Below are positions 52,410-60,000 of a stretch of DNA of 64,000 nucleotides, one piece after another (the first letter of the stretch is position 1; every line of letters starts with the position of its first letter). The stretch is taken from positions 88,291 through 152,290 of the forward strand of contig JBEKMN010000002.1 of assembly GCA_050008495.1 (NCBI GenBank), read 5' to 3'. The notes beneath the pieces were generated by a model that worked only from the letters and a program-made list of their open reading frames with translations, was not told where the DNA came from and ran no database searches. The position numbers were made by a program, and so were the translations under genes. This DNA is from CAVROP01 sp050008495 (GTDB lineage: Bacteria > Acidobacteriota > Terriglobia > UBA7540).

Positions 52410-53774
52410 ATGAGGAAGTACTCGTGCAGTCGGCGTGAGTTCATGCAATTAGGTGCGGGCGCGGCGGCGGGCGTAGCCGCCAAAGTTACTCTACTGGAGC
52501 CCCAAAGGGTGTGGGCGTCGGCGGGTCCCGTGCCGCCTTCGGACACTGTCAGGTTCGGCATTATCGGGACAGGCACGGAAGGTTGCGATCTGTTGCGTGC
52601 GAGCTTGGCGGTACCGGGCATCGAATGTGTTATGGCAGCGGACCTGTACGACAGCCGCCATATCGCCGCGAAGGAAGCCCTGGGAGGAAAGGAAATCGAG
52701 ACCACCCGTGATTACCGACGTGTCCTCGACCGTAAGGATATTGACGCCGTGATTGTGGCGACGCCCGATCACTGGCATCGCAAGGCGGTGACGGAGGCTG
52801 TGGCGGCGGGTAAGGACGTCTACTGTGAAAAGCCGATGTCGCACAGTCCCGAAGACGGCCTGGCCATGGTCGAGGCTGTTCACAAGTACAATCGTGTGCT
52901 CCAGGTTGGCAGCCAGCGCGTGAGTTCGATTCTCTATGCTAAGGCGAAAGAGATTTGGGATTCCGGCAAGTTGGGCGAGGTGGATACCATCGAAGCGGTA
53001 TGGGATCGGAACACCGACAGCGGCGCCTGGGTCTACCCGATTCCGCCCGACGCCAGCGAGCAGACGATCGATTGGAAGATCTGGCTCGGCGGCGCGCCTG
53101 AGCGGCCGTTCGACCCCACACGCTTCTTCCGTTGGCGCTGCTACAAGGATTACGGGGCCGGCCTGGCGGGAGACTTGTTCGTTCACCTGCTCTCCGGCAT
53201 CCATTTTGTGACGGGCACCAATGTGCCGCCCCAGCGCGCCCTTTCCACCGGCGGGCTCTACTACTACAAAGACGGCCGCGAGTTTCCGGACCTGCTCTGG
53301 ACCGTGTACGATTACCCCCACTTCCAGGTGGCGTTGCGCTGCAACCACAACAATAACTACCAGAACGAGCTGTTTTCCTTCTACGGCAAGAACGGCACCA
53401 TGCTCATCAGCGAGACGACGGTTACCTTCCGCCCGCAAGCCTCCAGCCACCAGCCCGAGGACTACTCAATCGGGAGCTGGCCGGCGAAAATGCGTGCCGA
53501 GTACTTTGCAAAATGGCGCGCCGAACATCCCGAGCCGACGCCGGGAGAATTCAAGATCGATGAGGAAGATGAGCTCTTCACAACGCCTCCGCATTACAGC
53601 GACATGTCCGACCACGAGGCCAACTTCTTCCGTGCGGTGAGGACACGCCAGCCGGTGGTCGAGAATGAGGTGTTTGGGAACAACACGGCTCTCGGATGCC
53701 ACTTGTCGAATTATTCCTATTTCCACAAGACGCCGGCAGTGTGGGACGCGAGTGCGAAAAAGATTACGTCGTAG
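52410..53774 (+). CDS. Gfo/Idh/MocA-family oxidoreductase, Tat-exported
   Basis: A protein of 454 aa from ATG 52410, after AAAGGAGG. The Tat signal is SRREFMQLGAGAAAGVAA. The Rossmann part has VRFGIIGTGTEGCDLL, IVATPDHWHRKAV and KDVYCEKPMSH (EKP motif intact), and the C-terminal domain has GDLFVHLLSGIHFVTG. It is close to the next gene in length and wording (DHWH, GDLxVHLL), so the two are tandem paralogues. The role may be in processing sugars in the periplasm; the substrate is unknown. Confidence 0.88.
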   Translation: MRKYSCSRREFMQLGAGAAAGVAAKVTLLEPQRVWASAGPVPPSDTVRFGIIGTGTEGCDLLRASLAVPGIECVMAADLYDSRHIAAKEALGGKEIETTRDYRRVLDRKDIDAVIVATPDHWHRKAVTEAVAAGKDVYCEKPMSHSPEDGLAMVEAVHKYNRVLQVGSQRVSSILYAKAKEIWDSGKLGEVDTIEAVWDRNTDSGAWVYPIPPDASEQTIDWKIWLGGAPERPFDPTRFFRWRCYKDYGAGLAGDLFVHLLSGIHFVTGTNVPPQRALSTGGLYYYKDGREFPDLLWTVYDYPHFQVALRCNHNNNYQNELFSFYGKNGTMLISETTVTFRPQASSHQPEDYSIGSWPAKMRAEYFAKWRAEHPEPTPGEFKIDEEDELFTTPPHYSDMSDHEANFFRAVRTRQPVVENEVFGNNTALGCHLSNYSYFHKTPAVWDASAKKITS

Positions 53775-53807
53775 GTTTTAATGAGGATTGCAGAATTAAA
53801 TGGCGCC

Positions 53808-53972
53808 ACCCCCTCACCCCCCGGCCCCTCTCCCCCAAGGGGGCGAGGGGAGAAACAATTGGAGTTTATGCCCCCGACCCCTCACTCCCAAAGGGCGAGG
53901 GGAGAAATAAGCGGAGTTTACGGCCTCGCCCCCGTGGGGGCGAGGGTGGCGCGCAGCGCCGGGCGAGGGGGT
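53808..53972. repeat. C/G-rich inverted repeats between the two oxidoreductase genes
   Basis: Three related blocks with CCCCTC...GAGGGG symmetry: 53808-53853 (CTCTCCCCCAAGGGGGCGAG), 53876-53906 and 53928-53971 (CGCCCCCGTGGGGGCG). A similar type is at 36736-36805. No gene is seen in this gap. Confidence 0.7.
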
Positions 53973-54041
53973 CGGCCCGTCACGATATTACGCACTGAAT
54001 TCAGGAGCGGCGGCGATTCAAATGTTCAGGAGGTTTAACCC

Positions 54042-55403
54042 ATGAGCGAGCAGCGGATTTCCAGGCGTAAATTTATGCAAGCGACGGCGTGCGTGGCGGG
54101 CGCAACGCTGGCGACCAAGTCTTTTCTTTTAGAGCCGGGCCCGGCTTATGCCTTGCCCCGGCCCGTGCCCGCCGGTGACACACTGCGGATGGGCATGATC
54201 GGCGTGGGGATGCAAGGCTCCGGGTTGCTGCGGACGAGCATCGGGCTCCCGGGAGTGGATTGTATCGCCGCGTGCGATCTGTACGACGGGCGGCGCGAGT
54301 TGGCAAAAGAGATCGTCGGCAAAGACATTCCCACGACCCGGCAATACAAGGAGCTTCTCGACAACAAGGATATCGACTGCATCGTGGCCGCGGTTCCGGA
54401 CCACTGGCACAAGCGGATCGTGGTGGACTGTTGCAATGCCGGCAAGGATGTCTACTGCGAGAAGCCGATGTCCCACACGGTGGAAGACGGATTTGAGATG
54501 ATTGCCGCGGAGCAGAAGAACAAGCGAATCGTGCAAATCGGCAGCCAGCGGCGCAGCGACATCGTCTATACCAAAGCCAAGGAGCTTTGCGAAAGGGGCG
54601 CGATCGGCGATCTTTGCCTGGTCGAAGCCCAGATGGGGCGCAACGACCCATGCGGCGCTTGGGAGTACACGGTGCCGCCGGACTTGTCGCCGGAAACTCT
54701 CGATTGGGAAACTTGGTTGGGCACGGCTCCGAAGAAGCCCTTCAATGCTCTTCATTTCACTCGCTGGCGTTGCTGGCAGGATTACGGCGAAGGCATTCCG
54801 GGCGACCTTTACGTGCATCTCTTGACCGGCGTCCATTACGTTGCAGGAATCACCGCCCCGCCGAAACGCGCCATGGCGATGGGCGGCCTTTTCCGCTGGC
54901 ATGACGGGAGGGATGTTCCCGACTCGTTGACCACCATCTACGAATACCCGCAATTTCGCGCCACCCTTCGAGTGACGCTGAACACCGAGACGGAAGAGGT
55001 GACCCGCTTCATGGGGACGCGGGGATTGCTCGAGATTCGTAACGGCGAGCTGACCTTGACACCCCAGTCTGGCGCCGACTACGCGCCCTGCACTCCCGGC
55101 TGGCCCAGAAAAATGCGAGCTGATTATGCCGAGGAGTGGCACAAAGAACATGAATTCAAACCCGGGTCTTTCTCGACCGAAGAATCAACCCGTTATTACG
55201 CGCCGCCGGGCTACAACGATGATCGGGAGCACCTGTGGAACTTCTTCGAGTCGGTGAGGACCCGGAGGCCTTCAGTCGAGGATGCGACCTTCGGAAACAA
55301 CACGGCCCTTTGCTGCCACTTGGCCAATTATTCTTACTTTAATAGCACCATCGCCAATTGGGATGCGGGCAAAAAGAGAATCTTGGGCTCAGCGGCTTCC
55401 TAA
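54042..55403 (+). CDS. Gfo/Idh/MocA-family oxidoreductase, Tat-exported
   Basis: A protein of 453 aa; AGGAGG precedes the start. The Tat signal is SRRKFMQATACVAGATLA. Motifs are RMGMIGVGMQGSGLL, AAVPDHWHKRIV, KDVYCEKPMSHTVEDGFEM and GDLYVHLLTGVHYVAG. It is a paralogue of the gene at 52410 and more distantly of that at 31635. Confidence 0.88.
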   Translation: MSEQRISRRKFMQATACVAGATLATKSFLLEPGPAYALPRPVPAGDTLRMGMIGVGMQGSGLLRTSIGLPGVDCIAACDLYDGRRELAKEIVGKDIPTTRQYKELLDNKDIDCIVAAVPDHWHKRIVVDCCNAGKDVYCEKPMSHTVEDGFEMIAAEQKNKRIVQIGSQRRSDIVYTKAKELCERGAIGDLCLVEAQMGRNDPCGAWEYTVPPDLSPETLDWETWLGTAPKKPFNALHFTRWRCWQDYGEGIPGDLYVHLLTGVHYVAGITAPPKRAMAMGGLFRWHDGRDVPDSLTTIYEYPQFRATLRVTLNTETEEVTRFMGTRGLLEIRNGELTLTPQSGADYAPCTPGWPRKMRADYAEEWHKEHEFKPGSFSTEESTRYYAPPGYNDDREHLWNFFESVRTRRPSVEDATFGNNTALCCHLANYSYFNSTIANWDAGKKRILGSAAS

Positions 55404-55421
55404 GGCGAGCTTTACTTTAGG

Positions 55422-55588
55422 CGAAAAAAATTCGGGCCCCTCGAATGGGGCCCGAATTGAAGAAGAGGAACTCGGTCCCGCCGCGGTCATGCCGCGAAGC
55501 CCTGGGGGCAAGGTCCTCTCGACGAAGATCCGATGCTCCGGCGGGACTGGAGCAATCATCAACCCGGAGCGTGTGAGCAGTCCAATCG
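55422..55588 (-). ncRNA. Candidate small RNA with intrinsic terminator
   Basis: On the minus strand a 12-bp stem AATTCGGGCCCC / GGGGCCCGAATT (55429-55458) is followed by seven U, a strong Rho-independent terminator, yet no gene ends there in that direction. About 140 bp upstream lies TATAAA (55595-55600, minus), a possible -10. Between them CAGTCCCGCC and GGCGGGAC can pair, enclosing further small stems. This fits a transcript of about 165 nt. I do not recognise the family; it could also be a leader peptide region. Confidence 0.42.
55424..55458 (-). terminator. Rho-independent terminator (minus strand)
   Basis: 12-bp GC-rich stem with a 6-nt loop, followed on the minus strand by TTTTTTT. On the plus strand the hairpin lies 26 bp after the oxidoreductase stop but lacks a U tract. 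Confidence 0.75.
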
Positions 55589-55638
55589 TTCCTTTTTATA
55601 GTGATCATAAAAAAACCATCACGGCGGCAGGCCAAATA

Positions 55639-55826
55639 ATCGAAACTCGAAATCCGAAATTCGAAACTCGTCGCTGAGGAATCAGTACCGAAAATGGAGC
55701 GCCGGATTGGGAATTCGAAGGGCAATTCGATGATGCGGTAAATCTGGAGTCTTCGGGCGGTTATCGCGCGGGAGTTCTTGTCTTCGAGTTTCGAATTTCG
55801 ATCTTCGAGTTTCGAGTTCGAGAGGG
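55639..55826. repeat. Heptamer array L, inverted pair (CGAAAYY)
   Basis: Left arm 55639-55673 (CGAAACT, CGAAATC, CGAAATT, CGAAACT). Right arm 55782-55826 (TTCGAGT, TTCGAAT, TTCGATC, TTCGAGT, TTCGAGT). About 108 bp lie between. The right arm ends 3 bp before the start of the sigma factor gene. Confidence 0.8.
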
Positions 55827-55829
55827 CGC

Positions 55830-56567
55830 ATGCCAAGCGGCGCAAAAAGCGGTTTCTCCAAGCCCGCGCGGGGCAACCCGGAATCGGGCACAGAGGAACT
55901 TCTGGTCAAGGTGGCGGGCCGTGACGTGGAAGCTTTGGCGAGCTTGTATGACCAATTCGCCCCCAGTTTAATGGGAATTCTGGTAAGGATATTATCCTCG
56001 AAACTGGACGCCGAGAGCGCTCTGCAGGCGGTCTTCCTGCGACTGTGGAAAGAAGCGCCCGAACTCGCCCAAGCCAAGGGGAGCGTTGCCGCTTGGTTGG
56101 TGCTCATGGCGAGGCAGGTGGGCTTAGAGGGTCTTCGCGCCAAGCGGGCCGGGGCGGCGATATCGGTCACGAGCCGGGGCCGGCAGGGTCAAAAAAAGGG
56201 GGAGAAGGCGGCGGACAAGTGCATTGATTCGACAACGGATTGGCGAAAGCCAGGGGAACAGTCACCCGCCGAGCGTGAACGGCACAGCGGCCTTTTCCTC
56301 GCTCCGCCCCAGGTCTGGCTGCCGCGGCCGGAGGATATCGCCTGGGCGGAGGCGCGCCTGAATCTACTGCAACGAGCGTTCGATCAAATGCCCAAGCCGC
56401 AGCGCCACGCGCTGGAGCTTGCGGTGTTCGAAGCTTATAATGAAGTCGAAATTGCTGCGCAGCTCGGCGAGCCCCTGGGCAAAGTAAGCGCGGGCTTGCG
56501 CGCCGCATTTACTTTTTTGAGGCACCGCCAGCACGCGGTGTTGGGGACTTGGACTGCCGACATCTAG
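55830..56567 (+). CDS. ECF-type RNA polymerase sigma factor
   Basis: A protein of 245 aa. Region 2 is at about 25-100 (VKVAGRDVEALASLYDQFAP, LDAESALQAVFLRLWKEAPE). A long insert with charged, low-complexity sequence (about 105-165) follows, then region 4 (LLQRAFDQMPKPQRHALELA, FEAYNEVEIAAQLGEPLGKV). The pattern is of SigK-like ECF factors. The downstream small gene overlaps by 19 bp and encodes its likely anti-sigma partner. The insert between regions 2 and 4 is longer than usual. Confidence 0.82.
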   Translation: MPSGAKSGFSKPARGNPESGTEELLVKVAGRDVEALASLYDQFAPSLMGILVRILSSKLDAESALQAVFLRLWKEAPELAQAKGSVAAWLVLMARQVGLEGLRAKRAGAAISVTSRGRQGQKKGEKAADKCIDSTTDWRKPGEQSPAERERHSGLFLAPPQVWLPRPEDIAWAEARLNLLQRAFDQMPKPQRHALELAVFEAYNEVEIAAQLGEPLGKVSAGLRAAFTFLRHRQHAVLGTWTADI

Positions 56568-56776
56568 AAAGCGTTTACGAACTGTTCCTGCTCGGGGCGC
56601 TCTCGGAAGAGGACTCGGTGCCGCTTCGGGAACACCTGGCCTCGGGCTGTGAGCATTGTTTGGAGAGGCTCAAGGAAGCCGCGCGAACGGTCTACCTGCT
56701 GAGCCTTGCCGCCCAGCCTGTGGCGCCTGGGCCGAAGGCCAAGGCGAACTTGTTGAGGCAGGTCAAAGGTAAGTAA
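56549..56776 (+). CDS. Short anti-sigma-like protein
   Basis: A protein of 75 aa from TTG 56549. It has LESVYELFLLGALSEEDSVP then LREHLASGCEHCLERLKEAA, the N-terminal sigma-binding zinc-finger-like pattern of RskA-type anti-sigma factors (His, Cys, Cys). The usual TM helix and periplasmic domain are missing, so it is soluble. It overlaps the sigma gene, implying coupling. Confidence 0.65.
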   Translation: MDCRHLESVYELFLLGALSEEDSVPLREHLASGCEHCLERLKEAARTVYLLSLAAQPVAPGPKAKANLLRQVKGK

Positions 56777-56834
56777 TCAGTTGTCAGCCATCAGTTTTCG
56801 GTAAACTGATAACTGACGACTGACAACTGACGAC
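56774..56834. repeat. Heptamer array I hairpin (ACTGACN)
   Basis: Left: TAATCAGTTGTCAGCCATCAG; right: ACTGATA, ACTGACG, ACTGACA, ACTGACG, ACT. The TAA stop of the anti-sigma gene is the first three bases of the array, and the permease starts 7 bp after it. Confidence 0.85.
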
Positions 56835-56840
56835 TTTCCT

Positions 56841-58184
56841 ATGGCTTTACGCCGAGAATTGGGCTTGATCCAAGCTACCTCCTTGGCCATCACGGACATG
56901 GTGGGGATCGGTCCATACATCACCATACCCCTCTTTCTGGCTACTATGGGCGGCCCCCAAGCCATGTTGGGCTGGCTGGTGGGGGCGTTGCTTGCTTTCT
57001 GCGACGGCCTGGTCTGGGCGGAACTGGGCGCCGCGATGCCCAAGGCGGGCGGGAGCTACAACTATCTTCGTGAAGCCTATGGCGCGCACCGCGCGGGGCG
57101 CTGGTTCTCGTTCCTGATGGTCTGGCAGATTATGTTTTCCGCCCCACTCTCGGTAGCCAGCGGCAGTATCGGCTTTGCCAATTATCTTCACTATCTGCTG
57201 CCCCAAGTGTCGCCAGTCGGCGTGCGGATCATCGCCGCGGTTTTCCCTTTGCTGCTGGTCGTGCTCCTTTACCGGCGCATCGGCGCCCTCGGGAACCTCT
57301 CCGTAGTGTTGGTAGGAGGCGTGATTCTGGGTTGCTTTTGGATCATCTTTTCCGGGCTGCCTCACTTGAGCGCGGCGCGCCTGATGGATTTCCCTCCCGC
57401 AGCCTTTAACCTGCGCTGGATTTTCTGGGCAGGGCTCGGTCATGCCACACTCTATGCTCTCTACGACTACTTCGGCTATTACAATGTCTGTTACCTGGCG
57501 GAGGAGATTCGCGACCCCGGGCGGGTGATCCCGCGCGCCATCATGTTTTCGATTCTGGCGGTCGGAGCCCTTTACGTGCTGATGACCGCCTCCTTCCTCA
57601 GCGTGATTCCGTGGCGCGATGCCATTCACAGCCGCTTCATCGCCTCCCTCTACATCGAAACGCTCCAGGGGGCTGCGGCAGGCAAAGTAATGACGGGACT
57701 GCTGCTCTGGATTGCTTTCTCCTCGGTTTTCTCCCTGTTGTTGGGATACTCGCGCATCCCCTACGCCGCGGCGATCGACGGGAACTTCTTCCGTGTCTTC
57801 GCGCGCCTTCATCCCAAGGGTCAATTCCCGTATGTCTCGCTCATCACCCTGGGGTTTGTGGCTTCGATTTTCAGCCTCGGCCGTCTCAATGAGGTCATTG
57901 GAGGCCTGGTCGCCACACGTGTGCTCATTCAGTATCTGCCCCAAACGGTGGGCTTTTTCCTGCTCCGCTCTCGAGCCCCTCAACTCCAGCGGCCATTTCG
58001 GATGTGGCTTTACCCTGTGCCTGGAATCATCTCGCTCTTCGGCTGGCTGTACGTGTTGGCAACCGCCGAGAGGAAGTCAATCTTTTTCGCGTTGGCGGTT
58101 TTTGCGGTGGGTAGCGCGGCTTACTTCATTCGAGCACAATTGCAAGGCGAGTGGCCGTTTAATCGGCAGGAAGTGGGAGGATAG
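56841..58184 (+). CDS. APC-family amino acid permease
   Basis: An inner-membrane protein of 447 aa with about 12 hydrophobic segments. The APC start is GLIQATSLAITDMVGIGPYI, followed by AELGAAMPKAGGSYNYLREA and later YLAEEIRDPGRVIPRAI, typical of the group. The substrate is probably an amino acid or amine; it cannot be told further. Confidence 0.9.
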   Translation: MALRRELGLIQATSLAITDMVGIGPYITIPLFLATMGGPQAMLGWLVGALLAFCDGLVWAELGAAMPKAGGSYNYLREAYGAHRAGRWFSFLMVWQIMFSAPLSVASGSIGFANYLHYLLPQVSPVGVRIIAAVFPLLLVVLLYRRIGALGNLSVVLVGGVILGCFWIIFSGLPHLSAARLMDFPPAAFNLRWIFWAGLGHATLYALYDYFGYYNVCYLAEEIRDPGRVIPRAIMFSILAVGALYVLMTASFLSVIPWRDAIHSRFIASLYIETLQGAAAGKVMTGLLLWIAFSSVFSLLLGYSRIPYAAAIDGNFFRVFARLHPKGQFPYVSLITLGFVASIFSLGRLNEVIGGLVATRVLIQYLPQTVGFFLLRSRAPQLQRPFRMWLYPVPGIISLFGWLYVLATAERKSIFFALAVFAVGSAAYFIRAQLQGEWPFNRQEVGG

Positions 58185-58251
58185 ACGGACAGTGCACAAG
58201 CGGGTGTTAAATCCCAAGGAGGTGTAATACACTCTAAGCGGAGGCAGTCCG

Positions 58252-58458
58252 ATGAAATCTCTTGACGAGTTAGTTAAAGAACTACCGCCGGAATTGCAGC
58301 AGGAGGTACAAGATTTCGCGAGGTTCTTATTGGAAACCAAGGTGCGCCCCAAACAGTCGAAACTGCGGATGAGTTGGGCCGGGGCTCTGTCAGAGTTCCG
58401 CGACCAGTTCACTTCTTTGGAGCTTCAGAAGAAGGCGTTGGAGTGGCGGGGTGACTGA
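58252..58458 (+). CDS. DUF2281-like small protein
   Basis: A protein of 68 aa: MKSLDELVKELPPELQQEVQ then DFARFLLETK, the pattern of DUF2281 antitoxin-like proteins; the tail ends in ELQKKALEWRGD. GGAGG precedes the start. Its stop overlaps the next start (TGATG). The usual PIN toxin partner is absent; the next gene is of another type. Confidence 0.75.
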   Translation: MKSLDELVKELPPELQQEVQDFARFLLETKVRPKQSKLRMSWAGALSEFRDQFTSLELQKKALEWRGD

Positions 58459-58937
58459 TGTCGAAGCTCCGCCGAAATACGGCCTCCCTCCCGCTGGACG
58501 ACGCCCTGTTTCGCGTCAAGCCGCGCAAGGCCGTGCCGTTTGAGTTCGTGCTCGACGGTATCGCCGCATTGTCGCCGTACACTCGTCCCCTGTTCGGCTG
58601 CATTGCGGTCTACGTTCAAGACAAGATCGTGTTCGTTCTGCGGGATAAGCGCACGAGCAGGGAAGACAACGGCGTCTGGCTTGCTACGACCCGGGAGCAT
58701 CATGAGAGCCTGCGACGCGAGTTCCCCAGCATGCGGTCCATTAAAGTACTGGGGACGGAAGTAACGGGCTGGCAGGTGCTTCCCGCCGACGAGCCGGATT
58801 TCGAGGAAGCGGCACTGCGCGCCTGCGAACTCATCCTCGCCGGAGATCCGCGAATCGGCAAGGGGCCTGGCGCGCGACGCACCCCACCACCGGCTGCCAA
58901 GCGGCGAGGGAGAACCTCGAAGCAGGGAAATGGTTAG
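58458..58937 (+). CDS. Hypothetical protein, TfoX/MmcQ-like fold possible
   Basis: A protein of 159 aa with a compact alpha/beta domain (about 15-130): FEFVLDGIAALSPYTRPLFG, then CIAVYVQDKIVFVLRDK, DNGVWLATTREHHESLRREF and VTGWQVLPADEPDFEEAALR. The tail is basic and Pro-rich (RRTPPPAAKRRGR). The domain is reminiscent of TfoX N-terminal or YjbR proteins, but I am not certain. It is translationally coupled to the DUF2281 gene. Confidence 0.65.
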   Translation: MSKLRRNTASLPLDDALFRVKPRKAVPFEFVLDGIAALSPYTRPLFGCIAVYVQDKIVFVLRDKRTSREDNGVWLATTREHHESLRREFPSMRSIKVLGTEVTGWQVLPADEPDFEEAALRACELILAGDPRIGKGPGARRTPPPAAKRRGRTSKQGNG

Positions 58938-58942
58938 TGGCT

Positions 58943-59737
58943 TTAGGCGCAATCCGCGGGAAGCCGTCTCGCCAGGAACATTCCTTCATTGTGGATGATT
59001 TGAATATCATCGCCGTCGGCTCTCGCCGAGAAGCCTGCTTTATCTCCCGGCATAGACTCTTCCATCTGTTGGCGCGTTTCGGCGTAACGTTTCTTACCCG
59101 GCACAGCGCCCGCGCGTTGCATCCACTGATTGAAGGACCGCGGCCGGCGTCGAAGCGACTGGCGGAATACCTCGAGGCCATGCTCTTCGAACATGCTGAG
59201 GAAGCTGGTGAGGCGAAGTGAAGAGGTGTGGGAAGGGTCGCGAAGCCTCTCGATGTGATTATAAAGTTCAAACTTCGCGTCGCTTTCCGGTGCCAGCGGA
59301 TCGAGGATCAACAGCCTGCCTTCGGGCTTCGTGACGCGGATCATCTCCTGGAGAACCGGCTCCGGCTTGGTGATGTGGTGAAAGGCATGCTGGCAACTGA
59401 CCAGATCGAAGCAGGCATCGGGAAAGGGAATGGAGTCCGCATCGCCCCGGGCGAACGCTACATTGGCGATTTGCTTCTCAGCCTGGAACTGGCGCGCCTG
59501 GCGAAGCATTTCAGGTGTCAAGTCGATGCCCAAAGCGAAACGCACACGCGGTGCGACCGCCAGAACGAATGCGCCCGGCCCACAGGCGACGTCAAGTACG
59601 AGTTCCTGAGCTTGGGGCTTGGCAAACTCCACTTTCTCGGCAAGAACTTCCAGTGAATCACGCACCGCAAATTTGGAAAAGGCGTCGGCCGTCTTGGTGA
59701 ATTGTTTTTGGACTGTTTCTTTATGTTTCTTGGACAT
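58943..59737 (-). CDS. SAM-dependent methyltransferase (UbiE-like)
   Basis: A class I methyltransferase of 264 aa. Motif I is VLDVACGPGAFVLAVAPR, followed by GIDLTPEMLRQAR, FARGDADSIPFPDACFDLVS and EMIRVTKPEGRLLILDPLAP. A C-terminal region beyond 170 adds HIERLRDPSHTSSL. The substrate is unknown. It is convergent with the preceding gene (5-bp gap). Confidence 0.88.
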   Translation of the reverse strand: MSKKHKETVQKQFTKTADAFSKFAVRDSLEVLAEKVEFAKPQAQELVLDVACGPGAFVLAVAPRVRFALGIDLTPEMLRQARQFQAEKQIANVAFARGDADSIPFPDACFDLVSCQHAFHHITKPEPVLQEMIRVTKPEGRLLILDPLAPESDAKFELYNHIERLRDPSHTSSLRLTSFLSMFEEHGLEVFRQSLRRRPRSFNQWMQRAGAVPGKKRYAETRQQMEESMPGDKAGFSARADGDDIQIIHNEGMFLARRLPADCA

Positions 59738-59878
59738 AGATGCTCTCAGCTCTCAGCCATGCGCGAATTCCGTGCTGAGAGTCAGCGGCGGATGTGTGCC
59801 TTCCTGGGATTTATCCCGCTCACTTCCAAAGAGTAACAGGCCGGCGCGTGGTGTCAAGCGCCTCCGGCAATCGCCATT

Positions 59879-59904
59879 CGCAGATTTGAGATCTCAAATC
59901 TGCG
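59879..59904. repeat. Perfect 26-bp palindrome
   Basis: The half-site is CGCAGATTTGAGA followed directly by its reverse complement. It is followed by a partial unit (AGTTGCAGATCGC). It may be a repeat of the heptamer type or an operator between the methyltransferase and potA genes. Confidence 0.8.
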
Positions 59905-60000
59905 ATTCCAAGTTGCAGATCGCGGGTGGGGGTCGTGAATCAAAATTAGAACTCCAAATCACAAAAATCACTCTTGTTATTTTTCGACGTCACGAGTACG

